Shown here piece after piece: positions 20,901 through 31,179 of a stretch of 64,000 nt of DNA. The stretch is taken from contig WMKJ01000018.1 of the NCBI GenBank assembly GCA_009733715.1, positions 1-64,000 on the forward strand, in the 5' to 3' direction. This DNA is from Herpomyces periplanetae. Lineage: Eukaryota; Ascomycota; Laboulbeniomycetes; Herpomycetales; Herpomycetaceae. The notes under the pieces were generated by a model. It searched no databases. It was not told the origin of the DNA and saw only the letters and a program-made list of their open reading frames with translations. The position numbers were made by a program, and so were the translations under genes. How positions within the stretch are numbered: the stretch's first letter is position 1; every line of letters begins with the position of its first letter.

Positions 20901-21753
20901 TTCCCCTAAATTATCCTTAACGCGTGAACGAAATGTTATTCGACGTGCATTATCTTCTGCTAATTTCACCGATTTTGCTACCGCGGCCAATTCTTCCAGA
21001 ATGTTTCCCCTAGGTTCGCCAGCATCATCAATCTTATCGTCCGGACACCCTAATCTATCGCAGTTACCGTCACAACTCGGTAGTTTAGAACGTACGACTG
21101 CATCGTGTTACCCGTTCAATATTACTACAGGCACCCCCCGATCGGCTTCATTATCACGGTCAACTTCCCATATGAATTTTTCATCACCATTGTCATTTCA
21201 AAGGTCGACATCATCGGTATCGTCAAGTTCATCATCTTGTAATGTTTCTTCGTCACCAGCAGTAAATACTGGTGAATCTGTTAGCGCTGCTACGGCCAAT
21301 GTTAATGCAACATCATTTTTATATCCACCAACGCCTCAATCGAAGTCTCGGATGCATACTGTTCAATGTACACCCCAAGCCCCATGTGTCCCGTTGAAAT
21401 CGAACTATTCGCGCTTTTGCAATGTGATTCCCTGTGCATCAATATCACCTTCTCAGTCATCATTACCCAACGTTCCGCTTTCAGATAATTTTCCCAGTGT
21501 TTCTTTACCAAAAATTTCTTACCCTAATGACGGAAGTAATCAATTTCCCGGTACTGTACAAGCTGGCAATCCACTGATTCCTCATCCTCCTAAATCAGCC
21601 GCCAGTTTGACATCGGCGACTATTCCTGTTTCTACTCCCCTGTCTTCAACGGCGACTCCTTTTATTACATCTGCATCACAACATCAAACTCGTTCACAAA
21701 CATTTTCAGCTACGGCGAGAAAATGGCGCTGTAAATATTATTGTGCTTATTAG
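17989..21753 (+). CDS. Large Ser/Pro/Thr-rich protein, unknown function
   Basis: 1254 codons without a stop or visible intron, starting MSSYSPLHIQPPKLSLDLADE. I recognise no domain. The sequence is low-complexity Ser/Pro/Thr/His throughout with Pro runs near residue 170, and short non-repetitive islands: LRSFWRRLSLSQSS (about 420), RRRSSFPTFSSLLCIGG (about 525) and REREV-like basic stretches near 980. There is no signal peptide and no TM. A canonical AATAAA lies 60 bp after the stop, supporting the 3' end. It resembles disordered scaffolds such as polarity or signalling adaptors, but that is only a compositional likeness. The coding strand is strongly pyrimidine-rich, so length alone is weaker evidence than usual. 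Confidence 0.65.
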   Translation: MSSYSPLHIQPPKLSLDLADESLSSSILFAVDALLTTSPKLAKPLPSNSPNIISLPSTLSSSSSSTTSSTSSSDSHIHSQSSILTNSSQYSQNTSFLSISSSPSSTPLPSPSPFSCKFVSINPHPGRPRIVTLPTITSPSSPPPSTSVLPCQSSKILPLEPNHTSPSPPPPPPPPPFKPQYSLDSSSPPPPSHSDVSSTANLHLLHVKSRLARSTSTHTPTNSPPLIRSSSFSLSLTQTSPQIPPITTSPPSPQPSPLSTNPLPSLHPSAHPANFMYHPLNSNPIISDDFSTCTSLPRAPVLPSIIPPRPYSALPSRGDRLFTPPDQSSHVNSSTSITNNSFPCPNPTTNSLSNAPATVPHSSATTPLNFHPTIRHVTPYSLKIPVKLIPFASPASATNSSIISATETPAPTARPTHHPLRSFWRRLSLSQSSHPPPPFKLPAAADFPTSSALSSSASSSSSSALARLRQSVDIPASHPKSIRLKPLSSLKLSVNDDDHHDHHETSTNHRSTKRVQHNPPPRRRSSFPTFSSLLCIGGPSTPHSSDLFNSENFLNPLPSLPVPPLSHAPPSLTTRGVGDGQCGSRVDQLDVPPPKPLHYQPPTSQPDLSSPSTSSSPESPSASPLSTPSSSYSNPFPSQHHSLTHTYSLSTSASIPVTELPPSELNYADANDLKLAGSTSSQHTTSSSVPATTTITATTHAAAPSTSATVTVTTTAAAPSISSSVNKSNTYTWLPKNVPATPYSSCHTPSPSKSNLTIHSIPLPSPSPPQYTVPQSTPHHHHVNQRAKSTVGLLNNYSPRNSSLSSPLLRPSPLSSVSPPRRRISPSLLPGASPASFITNPSTFANSSTSPFHLRSLRHSSAIPSPLFNQASLPQLPPTSSSSRHLAPPHRFMSLRKSRSSATCGTTTSTFSTPISTSSFIHDPHLAMSTSANLTTSCSEINFPPSSASHSIYPYSSTPPNLYTTTPSLVNSPKLSLTRERNVIRRALSSANFTDFATAANSSRMFPLGSPASSILSSGHPNLSQLPSQLGSLERTTASCYPFNITTGTPRSASLSRSTSHMNFSSPLSFQRSTSSVSSSSSSCNVSSSPAVNTGESVSAATANVNATSFLYPPTPQSKSRMHTVQCTPQAPCVPLKSNYSRFCNVIPCASISPSQSSLPNVPLSDNFPSVSLPKISYPNDGSNQFPGTVQAGNPLIPHPPKSAASLTSATIPVSTPLSSTATPFITSASQHQTRSQTFSATARKWRCKYYCAY

Positions 21754-22997
21754 TTGGTGGTAGTGTATACCCATGAACGCATACATGTTTGTACTTGGAT
21801 TATCTTGTTCTGAATAAAATTTTTACTCGATTGTATTAACTGTCACATTTACATTTTGGATATATAACTTTGTTTCTCCCCTTGAGTAGAATGTTTTGTT
21901 GATCATTAATATAAAGCTAACCAATAGTCTTGAGGCAACGGCCCAATCTATGATATCGCCACCACCGTCGTCATCGTTATCCTGGTGCATAATATACATA
22001 CTACGCTAAGCTGAGCTAGGCCAAAATAGTCTTTTGAGTTTGCCTTAGTGTGTAAGTTCAATCTACAAATGTATACATGGACAAGTATTCAGTGGTAGTT
22101 TATAAAGCTCAGTACGAGATGTAGTAAACCTTGAACAAAACCAGAACCTTATCATAACCGAACTGCGTAAGCAGTGTAATATGATATATTTTTCCTAGTT
22201 AGTAAAAGCTGACTGTATAAGTTGAGTAGTTTGTGCGTAACAATATGGGTAAATTAAAGGTAACCCTTGTAAACGCGCAAACTGGAAAATAATATATATA
22301 CTTATTTAGTCTTACTATAGCTAGTAAGCTAGTTTGCAGGTGTAGGACAATTATTCTTAACCAAAACCTGTTAACAGGGTGTATACAATGAATATGAACT
22401 CACGTTAAACTTACCGAATAAATTTACCAATTTCTTTAGTAAATCCTCCTTCGCAGGTTAACGCGTACCGTTAACCAACACATAACACACAACATCCCTT
22501 TTCAAGCATACCCTAACGGACTAATCTTGGATGAGCAATGAGCAACACTTCATACACTCACTCACCAAATAAGACCCTCCTGCAAAATTGTTTAACAAAA
22601 CGTCCCGAAATACTCTTCCAACCTTGATTAAACATCCCTTTACCCGTTAGTTTACTCGCCCAAGCCCGACAAACTTATAATCCGCTTACTAATCGCGGGG
22701 GAGAGGGAAAGGGAAATATTCGCTTAGCGTAGTTTTGTGGGTGTGTGCGACTTGACTCGCTTACACAGAATTTGCCTTGGATTAGTAAACTTGACCCGGG
22801 AATTGTTAACCCGATCCGTTCCGTTGCAAATCTTACATTTGCTTATTAACTACACTGGACGTTCGTTTGTTGGGGAAAGGAATTTTACGTAGTAGTTTTA
22901 TCTTTGTCGATGGTGCGCGATACCGCGCATCACGATTTCTTCATTTTACTATTACTATTTATTAGCTTCTAGGTTAATTTTCATCATCTATTCAAAT
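21754..22997. other. Intergenic, pyruvate kinase promoter region
   Basis: 1.24 kb holding the poly(A) signal of the upstream gene at its left end and the presumed pyruvate kinase promoter at its right. C-rich and TTAACC-like words recur near 22440-22660, and a purine-rich run is at 22700-22720. No gene is visible. Confidence 0.6.
21813..21818 (+). terminator. AATAAA polyadenylation signal
   Basis: Canonical hexamer 60 bp downstream of the Ser/Pro-rich protein's stop, in correct orientation. Confidence 0.55.
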
Positions 22998-24810
22998 ATG
23001 CATGAGTTAAACTGTGCTGGCTTAGCAGGTCGTGGCCGTACACGTGTGGAATGGCTTTCACAGTTAATCAGTGCGGATCGTCCGCGTCCAAGTATATATC
23101 GTCGCACGTCAATAATTGGAACGATTGGACCAAAAACGAATAGCGTTGAAATGATAAATGAATTACGTCGAGCTGGTTTAAATGTTGTACGCATGAATTT
23201 TAGTCATGGTACTTACGAGTATCATCAAAGCGTCGTAGATAACGCGCGAAAAGCTGAAGCTGAGTGGAATGAACGTCCCCTTGCTATTGCTCTTGATACT
23301 AAAGGTCCGGAAATTCGTTCGGGCGTTACTCGAGATCAAATTGACTATCCCATTAAAGCGGGCGATGAAATTACCTTTACTACTGATCCTACCTACGCCA
23401 ACACTTCGGATAACAAGATTATGTCTGTATACAAGTTAAATTTACGCTTCATCTCCCTTTCATTCTAATTTAACGTGCATAATTTCACACCCACACTCAC
23501 ACGCACGTGTGCTCGTCCGTATGCCTCATTTTTCATTTTGCTAACCCGCTTTTCTTTATCCTTGGTTATCATACAGGTACATTGATTACGAAAATATTAC
23601 CAAAGTTATCCAACCCGGTCGAACTATCTTCGTTGATGATGGTGTTCTTGCTTTTGAAGTATTGGCTATTCAAGATTCACGTCACCTTCTATGTCGCTGT
23701 AAGAATGACGGTGTCATTTCTTCTCGCAAAGGGGTCAACTTACCTCAAACCGATGTTGATTTACCCGCATTATCGGAAAAAGATCGTGCCGATATCCAAT
23801 TTGGCATTGCTAACCACGTCGATATGATATTTGCTTCATTCATCCGTCAAGGTGCTGATATACAAGCTATACGTGAAGTTTTGGGCGAAGAAGGCCGTGA
23901 AATTCAGGTTATCGCTAAAATCGAAAATCAGCAAGGCCTGAATAATTTCGACGAAATTCTTCGAGAAGCTGATGGGATAATGGTAGCTCGAGGTGATCTT
24001 GGTATTGAAATTCCGCCTGCACAGGTATTCATAGCCCAAAAAATGATGATATCAAAGTGTAATTTGGCTGGTAAACCTATTATATGTGCTACACAAATGC
24101 TTGAAAGTATGACTTTTAATCCACGACCTACGCGCGCCGAAATTTCCGATGTTGGTAATGCCGTTTTGGATGGTGCTGATTGTGTAATGCTGTCGGGAGA
24201 GACTGCAAAAGGTGCCTATCCACGTGAATCCGTTTTGATTATGCATGAAACGTGTTTAATAGCTGAGTATGCTATACCTTATGCAAGCCTTTTTGATGAA
24301 TTACGCCGGGCTACACCAATTCCAATCGATACAACGGAAACTTGTGCAATGGCTGCTGTAGCTGCTAGTATGGAACAAGAAGCCGGTGCAATCGTAGCCT
24401 TGACAACAACTGGAACAACTGCTCGTTTACTTTCGAAGTATCGACCTATTTGCCCTATTATAATGGTTACCCGTAACCAAAGGGCTTCCCGCGTAAGTTA
24501 ACCTTTTCATTGATGTTTTAACACAGCTACCGAACTATCTGACAAGTTTTACGCCTATAATTTTCCTTAGTATTCTCACTTATACCGTGGTGTGTACCCA
24601 TTTTTATTTCCCGAGAGCAAGCCCGATTTTACCAAAGTTCCCTGGCAAGAGGATGTAGATCATCGTTTACGCTGGGGTATCCAAAATGCTATTCAGCTTA
24701 AAATTCTTCGTGAAGGTGATCTTGTAGTTTGTGTTCAAGGATGGCGTGGTGGCATGGGTTTTACCAATACTATGCGAATTTTGACTGCACGAGAAATTCT
24801 TCGACTTTAA
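22998..24810 (+). CDS. PYK1: Pyruvate kinase
   Basis: Converts phosphoenolpyruvate and ADP to pyruvate and ATP, the last step of glycolysis, cytosolic. 526 aa in three exons: 22998-23422, 23577-24492 and 24571-24810. Motifs: [62 protein letters not shown] (catalytic Lys), [11 protein letters not shown] (metal site), [33 protein letters not shown], and [15 protein letters not shown] in the C-terminal effector domain. The intron 1 donor chosen is GTCTGT, because it restores the family reading NKIM-YIDYENI; a second donor (GTTAAA) 12 bp later would insert SVYK. Intron 2 has the standard GTAAGT donor. The N-terminus is a little longer than yeast Pyk1 (500 aa). Confidence 0.95.
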
Positions 24811-25136
24811 GTATATTCTTTTGGATCACTGCCATGTCTTTGCTTGCTAGCACTAGCTTACCCCGATCCACACTGCGCACTTGCACACGAGTTACGTAGA
24901 AATATAACAATGTTGAGGCTATTGTGCCTGTGCTTTTGCAATTATTTCTGTATTTGTCTTTACCATCGTCGTCGTCGCCGCCGCCCCCGTGCTTTGTGTT
25001 TTGCGATCCACTCACATAGTCACGTGTCTGTCATCAACTCCGAGAACGTGGCGTACTCTGCCGGCTTCTGTCGCATCGCATCACACCGCTCTACTCTACA
25101 TTTTACTACTCTATATTATATACTTTTACATTTATC
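24811..25136. other. Intergenic between pyruvate kinase and PBDC1
   Basis: 326 bp without a gene. It contains a GTC/GCC-rich stretch near 24968-24985 and a CACGTG at 25021-25026, about 110 bp before the PBDC1 ATG. Confidence 0.6.
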
Positions 25137-26058
25137 ATGGCATCAAATTCAAATACTCTTCCGCCCAACTTCGATCCTGAAACTGCCGGCAATCTTGAAG
25201 ATGTACGCTCGATTCATAAACTGCTGCGTTTTTACACCCGTCTTCGCAATTTACCTTCCTTCTAGACCTTCGCCAGACTTTACTAACATGATACACCAAT
25301 CTACCCAAACATATTACCCGTTTATTCATGCACCATACAGATTGAAAAACAGTTCGCCGTCAAAGGTTAGCTATCTTAATACACTTGTGTACCCTTCAAG
25401 TGTTCATCCTCTCACCCACCTATAAACAATAAAATTCATCCAGTTGCACATATGATAACTCGTTAACCAATCTGTATATTTACAGTAGTTCAACATATGC
25501 AAACGTACTGGTCATTGTTAGAATCTCAGCGTGGCAGTGAACTTCGTCTGACGCGCTACGATGATGAAATTTACGCTGAATTCTTGCAAGATTTCCCCGA
25601 TTATACACTATCGTGTATAGATGAGAATATTATAAAATCTAAACAAGGCAAAGAAGCATGGCGCACTTATATAGCTAAATTTGAAAAGCGTATCCCCGAT
25701 TTTAATTTTGGAACATTACTCAGAACCCACTCCAATCAAGAGTATTCCCAAGATAACAGTACATTCGGTAAGTTTTTCGCCGTATGATGCACGCATGCGT
25801 GTACCACTTTTATATATATTCCCATTTTCACCGTACTAATGCGCACTCATAAAAGTCGTCCGCATGCAATTTTACGCTATCGAGATTGCCAGGTAAATTA
25901 TTAAGAATCAATCTTTGCCATCATGCACACATACGATTAAACTGGCTAACCCCCCTAATGGTAACATACGACAAATTAGAAATCGCGCTGGCTTGAATGA
26001 CTGGGCTTACGAGGCAGCAACTAAACGTAGCACCAAACAAGGAAAATCTTCTGCCTAA
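25137..26058 (+). CDS. PBDC1: PBDC1/Ypl225w homologue, five exons
   Basis: 162 aa. Yeast Ypl225w (Chp1) is reported as a chaperone for nascent translation factor eEF1A. Exons: 25137-25202, 25341-25365, 25486-25767, 25856-25892 and 25980-26058, all GT-AG and in phase. Joined, they read NLEDIEKQFAVKVVQHMQTYW, LRLTRYDDEIYAEFLQDFP, KSKQGKEAWRTYIAKFEKRI, FNFGTLLRT and VVRMQFYAIEIARNRAGLNDW, a near-complete match to my recollection of the family. Exon 2 is only 25 nt and exon 4 only 37 nt, making this the most intron-split gene relative to length besides the CHY gene. Its stop is 17 bp from that of the convergent neighbour. Confidence 0.93.
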
Positions 26059-26075
26059 CTAACCCATCATACGCT

Positions 26076-26814
26076 TCAGCGCTTAACCAGGTGCATGCAA
26101 ATGTATGGCCACACTTCCGGACATCTAGATCTCCTAGCCACAGCCGGATTGTTGGTGTCAATGTACAAGGCAGCGCAGTGTCGATAGCCTTGGTTGTATA
26201 CCTGATAATTAGCCAGGCGAAGAAACCGCGGGGTGAGCGGAACTAGAGCTGAAAGACGCGCTGTCTGTGTGCGATACATGCCATAAGAACGTATAGTGGT
26301 ATATTCAAGTAGCAGCGAATCAGGACAACGTTGTATGTAGGACAGTAAAGCTGATTTAGAGTATGTTGCGTAAACGGGTAACTTCAGGTAAATGGTTCCA
26401 ACATAAGCTCGCGTAAGTCGAGCATAAACGAGAGCAGGTAACATGCTTATACTAATACCTATACTGAGTAAAACCTTGTATACAAAAGCAAAACATTCCG
26501 CCTCAGTTCCTAAGATATTTTTAATAGTGGTATATAATCGTACCTACGATAGCGTTGACCGAACTATGGCTAGTAAGATGAGTTGAATCAATACCCCGTG
26601 TTGTGAACGCCGAAGCAATTGAGTTAACTGAACCAAATACAAACACTGCCAGTGTACTAGCTCGTAGAAATCCTACCGCAGCATTTTTACCCGTTCCTTG
26701 ATTGTATATGAGTAGACGTTGAGGTAGTCGGAATGCCGATGAACTTGTGGACGCATACGCCGTATCAATCCATTGATTAAAATGTCTCAAAGTCCAACTT
26801 CGTCGCAACATCAT
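26076..26814 (-). CDS. TMEM70/TMEM186/TMEM223-like mitochondrial membrane protein
   Basis: 217 aa in two exons: 26544-26814 and 26076-26458, with an 85-bp GT-AG intron in phase that joins NAIV to GISISMLPALVYARL. The N-terminus is basic and Ser/Arg-rich (MMLRRSWTLRHFNQW), suiting a mitochondrial presequence. RLLIYNQGTGKNAAVGFLRAST is followed by a first hydrophobic helix, then a second around ISISMLPALVYARL, then LKLPVYA and a soluble tail with LLEYTTIRSYGMYRTQTARLSAL. This order (Y-x-G segment, two helices, then a phi-E-x-T-T motif) recalls the TMEM70/186/223 family, respiratory-complex assembly factors of the inner membrane. The assignment is by pattern and is tentative; the spliced protein is well supported. 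Confidence 0.65.
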
Positions 26815-27829
26815 TGTATAATATTCATTCACAATAAATCACTTGCCATAGATTTTGCAGCGTATACCTACTAAACATCACTCATACATACGCAAAAAAT
26901 TTTCCATCCAATATCGTCAAAACCTTCATGAAAATTCCCTTTTCCCCCTGCCGAGTAACACGTGACTCTTCCCGAAGTTTCCGCTACAGTACCGAAATCG
27001 GAAGATCCCTCAACCCCTGGATCACGGGGTGTTGTCGAGGTCAGGGGCTGAAGGGTGTGGCACAGTGAGTGTGGCCGAAAATGTGGCGGGACGTAGGGTA
27101 AAGCAGAAGCAAAATGTCACGATAGTACATTGAAAGTAGGTTATTCGTCAAGAAAATTTTCATGGGCATAAGGGGTGAATAATATTTAATTTGTTGTGTT
27201 CTTATGATTGATACCCTGGGCGTATTCCTTGTTATTGATTTTACATTCATGCATTACCACTTGGTTATATGAGTGGAACAGTTAAGTTACCCAAGTTGGG
27301 CAAGCTAAGCTTGTAGTTCACCTTTTGGTAAGTATTATAGAGCATACACAGCATGTGGGCTAGGACTAGCAAAAGATTTGCGGTTAAAGCTAGTGTGGCA
27401 ATGTAGATGCAAGCATACATATGTACATGTAAAGGGATGAAAATCAACATGTTTATGCATTCGAATGGTGTTGACTAACTGTATTCAGAATTCGTAGGAG
27501 ATATTTATCCCAAAACATAGCCTTATCTTGTCAAAAGGCGAGTTGGCAACCGCATTACAAGTCAAGTTCATTAAATTATTCTGGATTCATTTATTTGTAT
27601 ACGTTGGCAAAATAACACATTTATTGAATCTAAGTAATACGGTCCAAAACGATCGACGAGAATGATCACTACGAACAGCTGAATACTACCGTACAAACGT
27701 TTTTACTTCTGTTGCCTTTACCAAAATTATTTCATTTCCTTTACCCTGGACACGTATTAGCCCAATCTGAGAATTCAAACAAGCTATTACACGAGAATAA
27801 CTCTATTAAGTGTTTAACCGTGAGACAAA
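26815..27829. other. Divergent promoter region, TMEM70-like and QPCT genes
   Basis: 1 kb with no gene. A CACGTG at 26959-26964 (AACACGTGACTC) lies about 145 bp from the TMEM70-like start. Confidence 0.6.
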
Positions 27830-29038
27830 ATGTATATGCTCTACTATTCAATATGCTTTACAGTTTTACTCCTGTGTAGATCAACGTGGGGATTTACACG
27901 ACTTAGCGCGGAAGATCTTGCCAAAGTACCCAGTCCAGGTGATGATTTAAACCCGTTTACGGGCAAACTTTTGCGCCCGTTACTCATACCTCGAGCGTCT
28001 GGGACGCCAGGTGTTGAAGTGGCCCGTGAGCATATTTTAACGTTTTTTCGCAAAACACTGCCAAATTGGCAGATTGAGCAACACACATTTTACCAACGAG
28101 TTGTCAACTTTACGGGATCTCCGTTTAAAAATAATAACGTTAGCTTTACCAATATCATTGCTACTCTAGACCCTCCATGGGCCAAACCAGGCGATACACC
28201 GCGACTTAGTCTTGCAGCACATTACGAAAGTAAGCTAACCCCGCCGGGATTTATAGGCGCAACGGATAGCGCAGCATCGTGTGCTATTCTTATGCATGTT
28301 GCGCGTAGTGTGAACGATATACTGGTTCACCATTGGGATGCTGTTGCTAAAAACGCTACACATGTCGTTCCTCGGGGCTTATATTCGGGCCTTCAAATAA
28401 TCTTTTTTGACGGTGAAGAAGCCTTTCACGAATGGACTAAAGATGATTCTCTGTATGGTTCACGGTAAGTACGCGTTACCGTAATTTATCCAAACTTGAT
28501 CCTTTACCGCATTTACTTAATGTTTATTAGCGCTTGATTAATCGTCAAAATTTCCTGCTAACTAAATTTATACAGTCAATTAGCTCAAGCCTGGGAAAGT
28601 CAACCTCTTCCATTTGGCGCAATGTTTCGAAATCCAATTGAATCTATTAGTATGCTTATTTTACTTGATTTATTAGGTGCACCACAACCTCAAATTCTCT
28701 CGTACTTTGTACCAAGTCATTGGGCGTATAAAGAATTAGCTGAAATTGAACAACTTGCACGCAAGCGAAATTTACTTTTATCCGATCGACCGTGGAGTGG
28801 AACATGGTTTATCAATGGTTTAAGAAGTAGTATTTCGGCGGGAACTGAAGGAATTCAAGATGACCATTTACCCTTCGTAGAACGTGCCGTTAACGTTTTA
28901 CACTTGATTCCTTCACCGTTTCCATCTGTATGGCATACATTGGGTGATAATGCCGAAAATTTGGATCCACCAACCATTAATGATTGGGCTAAACTCATGA
29001 CCGCCTTCACCGCTCAATGGTTCGATGTAAAGTGGTGA
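27830..29038 (+). CDS. Glutaminyl-peptide cyclotransferase
   Basis: Secretory-pathway zinc enzyme that turns N-terminal Gln into pyroglutamate. 365 aa in two exons: 27830-28464 and 28576-29038. A signal peptide is clear (MYMLYYSICFTVLLLCRSTWG). The M28-like metal centre is intact: SLAAHYESK, GATDSAASCAIL (Asp), IIFFDGEEAFHEW (Glu pair) and SVWHTLGDNAENLD (His). DSLYGSRQLAQAW spans the splice junction and PWSGTW-like Trp residues follow. Asn-glycosylation sites (NFTG, NVSF, NATH) fit a luminal protein. The family is less widespread in yeasts than in filamentous fungi and animals. Confidence 0.92.
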
Positions 29039-29506
29039 TAAGTGTATAGGCGCCAGTAGCATCAAAATGGGGGAAGCGGAAAAATTCAGTTCCGGAAGAT
29101 TTCGGATTCGGAAAAATCATACTAGCGAGGACTCGTTTAGGTAAGCTAGGTGGAGTTCAGAATTGACGAACACGAAGCCGATCGAATTTCAGGCAAGAGA
29201 AATTTTTGGATTTGGATTAAACATTTTAAAGGGTTAATACACACCTGATTCTAGTTTATTTTGGGTTTTAAACGTTATGGTGGTTTGCTTGATATATAAT
29301 GGGTTATTTTCAAAGATTTGATGGGAAAAATAAGGAAAGAAGTTGGTGAAGAATTGTAACAATTGATATGGTATTTTACACGTTTATATATTCATACTTT
29401 ATATATTCGTGCTTTCATATGTGTGTAGATTGAGGAAGAAAAAACTTGAGATTATAAACAATTTAACAGATCAAGAGCGCACATACGCGCGAATAAATTG
29501 TTAGGT
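29039..29506. other. Intergenic between QPCT and SF3A3 genes
   Basis: 468 bp of AT-rich sequence with no gene seen. Repeated GGAAAAATTC-like words are near 29075-29120. It may hold a short 5' exon of the SF3a60 gene. Confidence 0.55.
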
Positions 29507-31039
29507 ATGCTTTTGGAAGAGCAGCGGATGCTTCATGAAGATATTGAGCGGCTAGAGCAAGCGATAGCCGAACGGTTAATGGAAGAACCGCGTACGCAGC
29601 GAGAACGTTTAGCTCGTGATCATGAAATAGCGAATTTTTTACGCCGTATTGAAAGTCAATCAAAACAATTGTTAAACATCTATGCGGATCGAGATGGAAG
29701 TTTCGCACGTGAACTAACGAGTATTTCAACGGGAGAACCGTTTGAGGAATTTTTTGCCCAGCTTAACGATATTAAAGCATTTCATAGAAGGTATCCTTAT
29801 GAACCCGTGGAAAATTTGGAGAAAGCGTACAAACGAGGGACTCGAGTTGCCACGACAAATGATACCGAGAGTGAACTTGAGACTAATGGGATCAACTTTT
29901 TATTTAGCGGAGAGGAAGCTTTTGGAAAATTTCTAGATTTAACGGCCCTGCACGTTGAATATGTTAATTTGACGGGTGTAAAGGGAGTTAAACAATGCAC
30001 TTATCTACAATATATCGATTTATTTGATAAGTTTAATCCCCCCGAATGTCCATTAAAAAGTGTAGACAAGGCTAAAGTGGGGTATCAAGTTTACTTGAAA
30101 CGATTATGCGAGTACTTGGAACGGTTTATTCAGAATACCAGACCCTTGGAAAGATTTGAAGAAAAACAGAGTGCATGGGAGAATGAGTTTAATGAGGAAT
30201 GGAATGCGAATGTTAAGGGCGGTAAATGTACGGATAATGGTGAGGATCAAGAAGTTATTGCACCAACAAGTCTACCCAATAAGGGGGGGGGAGGAAGAGG
30301 GTCGAATGCAGTATGGTGTGAAGTGTGTCAAAAAGGATTTGCAAGTGAAAATTTATTCAAATATCATGTTAAAGGGAAAAAGCATCAGCGTGCATTAACC
30401 AGCGAACCGCATGAAAGGGACAAAAGTCAATATAACCATAATAAGGAAAGACGAACTGGGTTACAGGAATTTTTAGTGAAAAAGATGGCGGACGTGTTGG
30501 TCAAAGAGCGTGAAGATACAAAATCTAATGTTGAACGTAAACAAGTGCTTACGGATCGTGAGCGACAACAAGAATTAGAAGCATTAGAAGCTGAAATGAA
30601 TGAAAGACTTGATGGGGGTGTTGGTATGGATGGAAGATCTGATTCGGAAGGGGAAGAAAGAATTTACAATCCGTTAAAGTTACCTTTAGCATGGGATGGG
30701 AAGCCTATACCTTATTGGTTGTATAAATTACACGGATTAGGCGTGGAGTTTGCCTGTGAAATATGCGGGAACTTTGTGTATATGGGAAGAAGAGCGTTTG
30801 ATAAACATTTTAACGAAGCTCGCCACATTTACGGATTAAGATGTTTAGGTATAACCAATACGACATTATTTCGTGAAATTACCAAGATTCAAGATGCCTT
30901 GCGATTATGGGAGAAAATTCAAAAGGATAAACGAAGGGAGCGTGCCCTTAGTGATAATGTAGTTCAAATGGAGGATGCCGAAGGAAATGTAATGCCTGAA
31001 AAGGTGTATTATGATTTACAAAAGCAAGGGTTATTGTGA
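29507..31039 (+). CDS. PRP9: Splicing factor SF3a60 (Prp9/SF3A3)
   Basis: Subunit of the SF3a complex in the U2 snRNP, nuclear. 510 aa, one exon from the ATG chosen (MLLEEQRMLHEDIERLEQAI), which aligns with the METxLEQQR start of the family. Features in order: N-terminal helical region to about residue 100, the SF3a60 linker with CTYLQYIDLFDKF and YLERFIQNTRPL (about 165-215), a matrin-type C2H2 finger WCEVCQKGFASENLFKYHVKGKKH (about 269-295), a charged linker, and the C-terminal finger domain YNPLKLPLAWDGKPIPYWLYKLHGLG with FACEICGNFVYMGRRAFDKHF (about 388-440). It is convergent with Yju2, another splicing factor, 140 bp away. Confidence 0.94.
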   Translation: MLLEEQRMLHEDIERLEQAIAERLMEEPRTQRERLARDHEIANFLRRIESQSKQLLNIYADRDGSFARELTSISTGEPFEEFFAQLNDIKAFHRRYPYEPVENLEKAYKRGTRVATTNDTESELETNGINFLFSGEEAFGKFLDLTALHVEYVNLTGVKGVKQCTYLQYIDLFDKFNPPECPLKSVDKAKVGYQVYLKRLCEYLERFIQNTRPLERFEEKQSAWENEFNEEWNANVKGGKCTDNGEDQEVIAPTSLPNKGGGGRGSNAVWCEVCQKGFASENLFKYHVKGKKHQRALTSEPHERDKSQYNHNKERRTGLQEFLVKKMADVLVKEREDTKSNVERKQVLTDRERQQELEALEAEMNERLDGGVGMDGRSDSEGEERIYNPLKLPLAWDGKPIPYWLYKLHGLGVEFACEICGNFVYMGRRAFDKHFNEARHIYGLRCLGITNTTLFREITKIQDALRLWEKIQKDKRRERALSDNVVQMEDAEGNVMPEKVYYDLQKQGLL

Positions 31040-31179
31040 TGGGAAATGGGAAGGGAAGGAGAGGAAAAGGGAAGGGAAGGGATTGGAATGAATGAGAATA
31101 ATATCCAATATGAAGCAACCCAATCCCATTAACAAAACTCATGAAATTAAAACAGTTCTTAGCAAATCTCCATTTCTCT

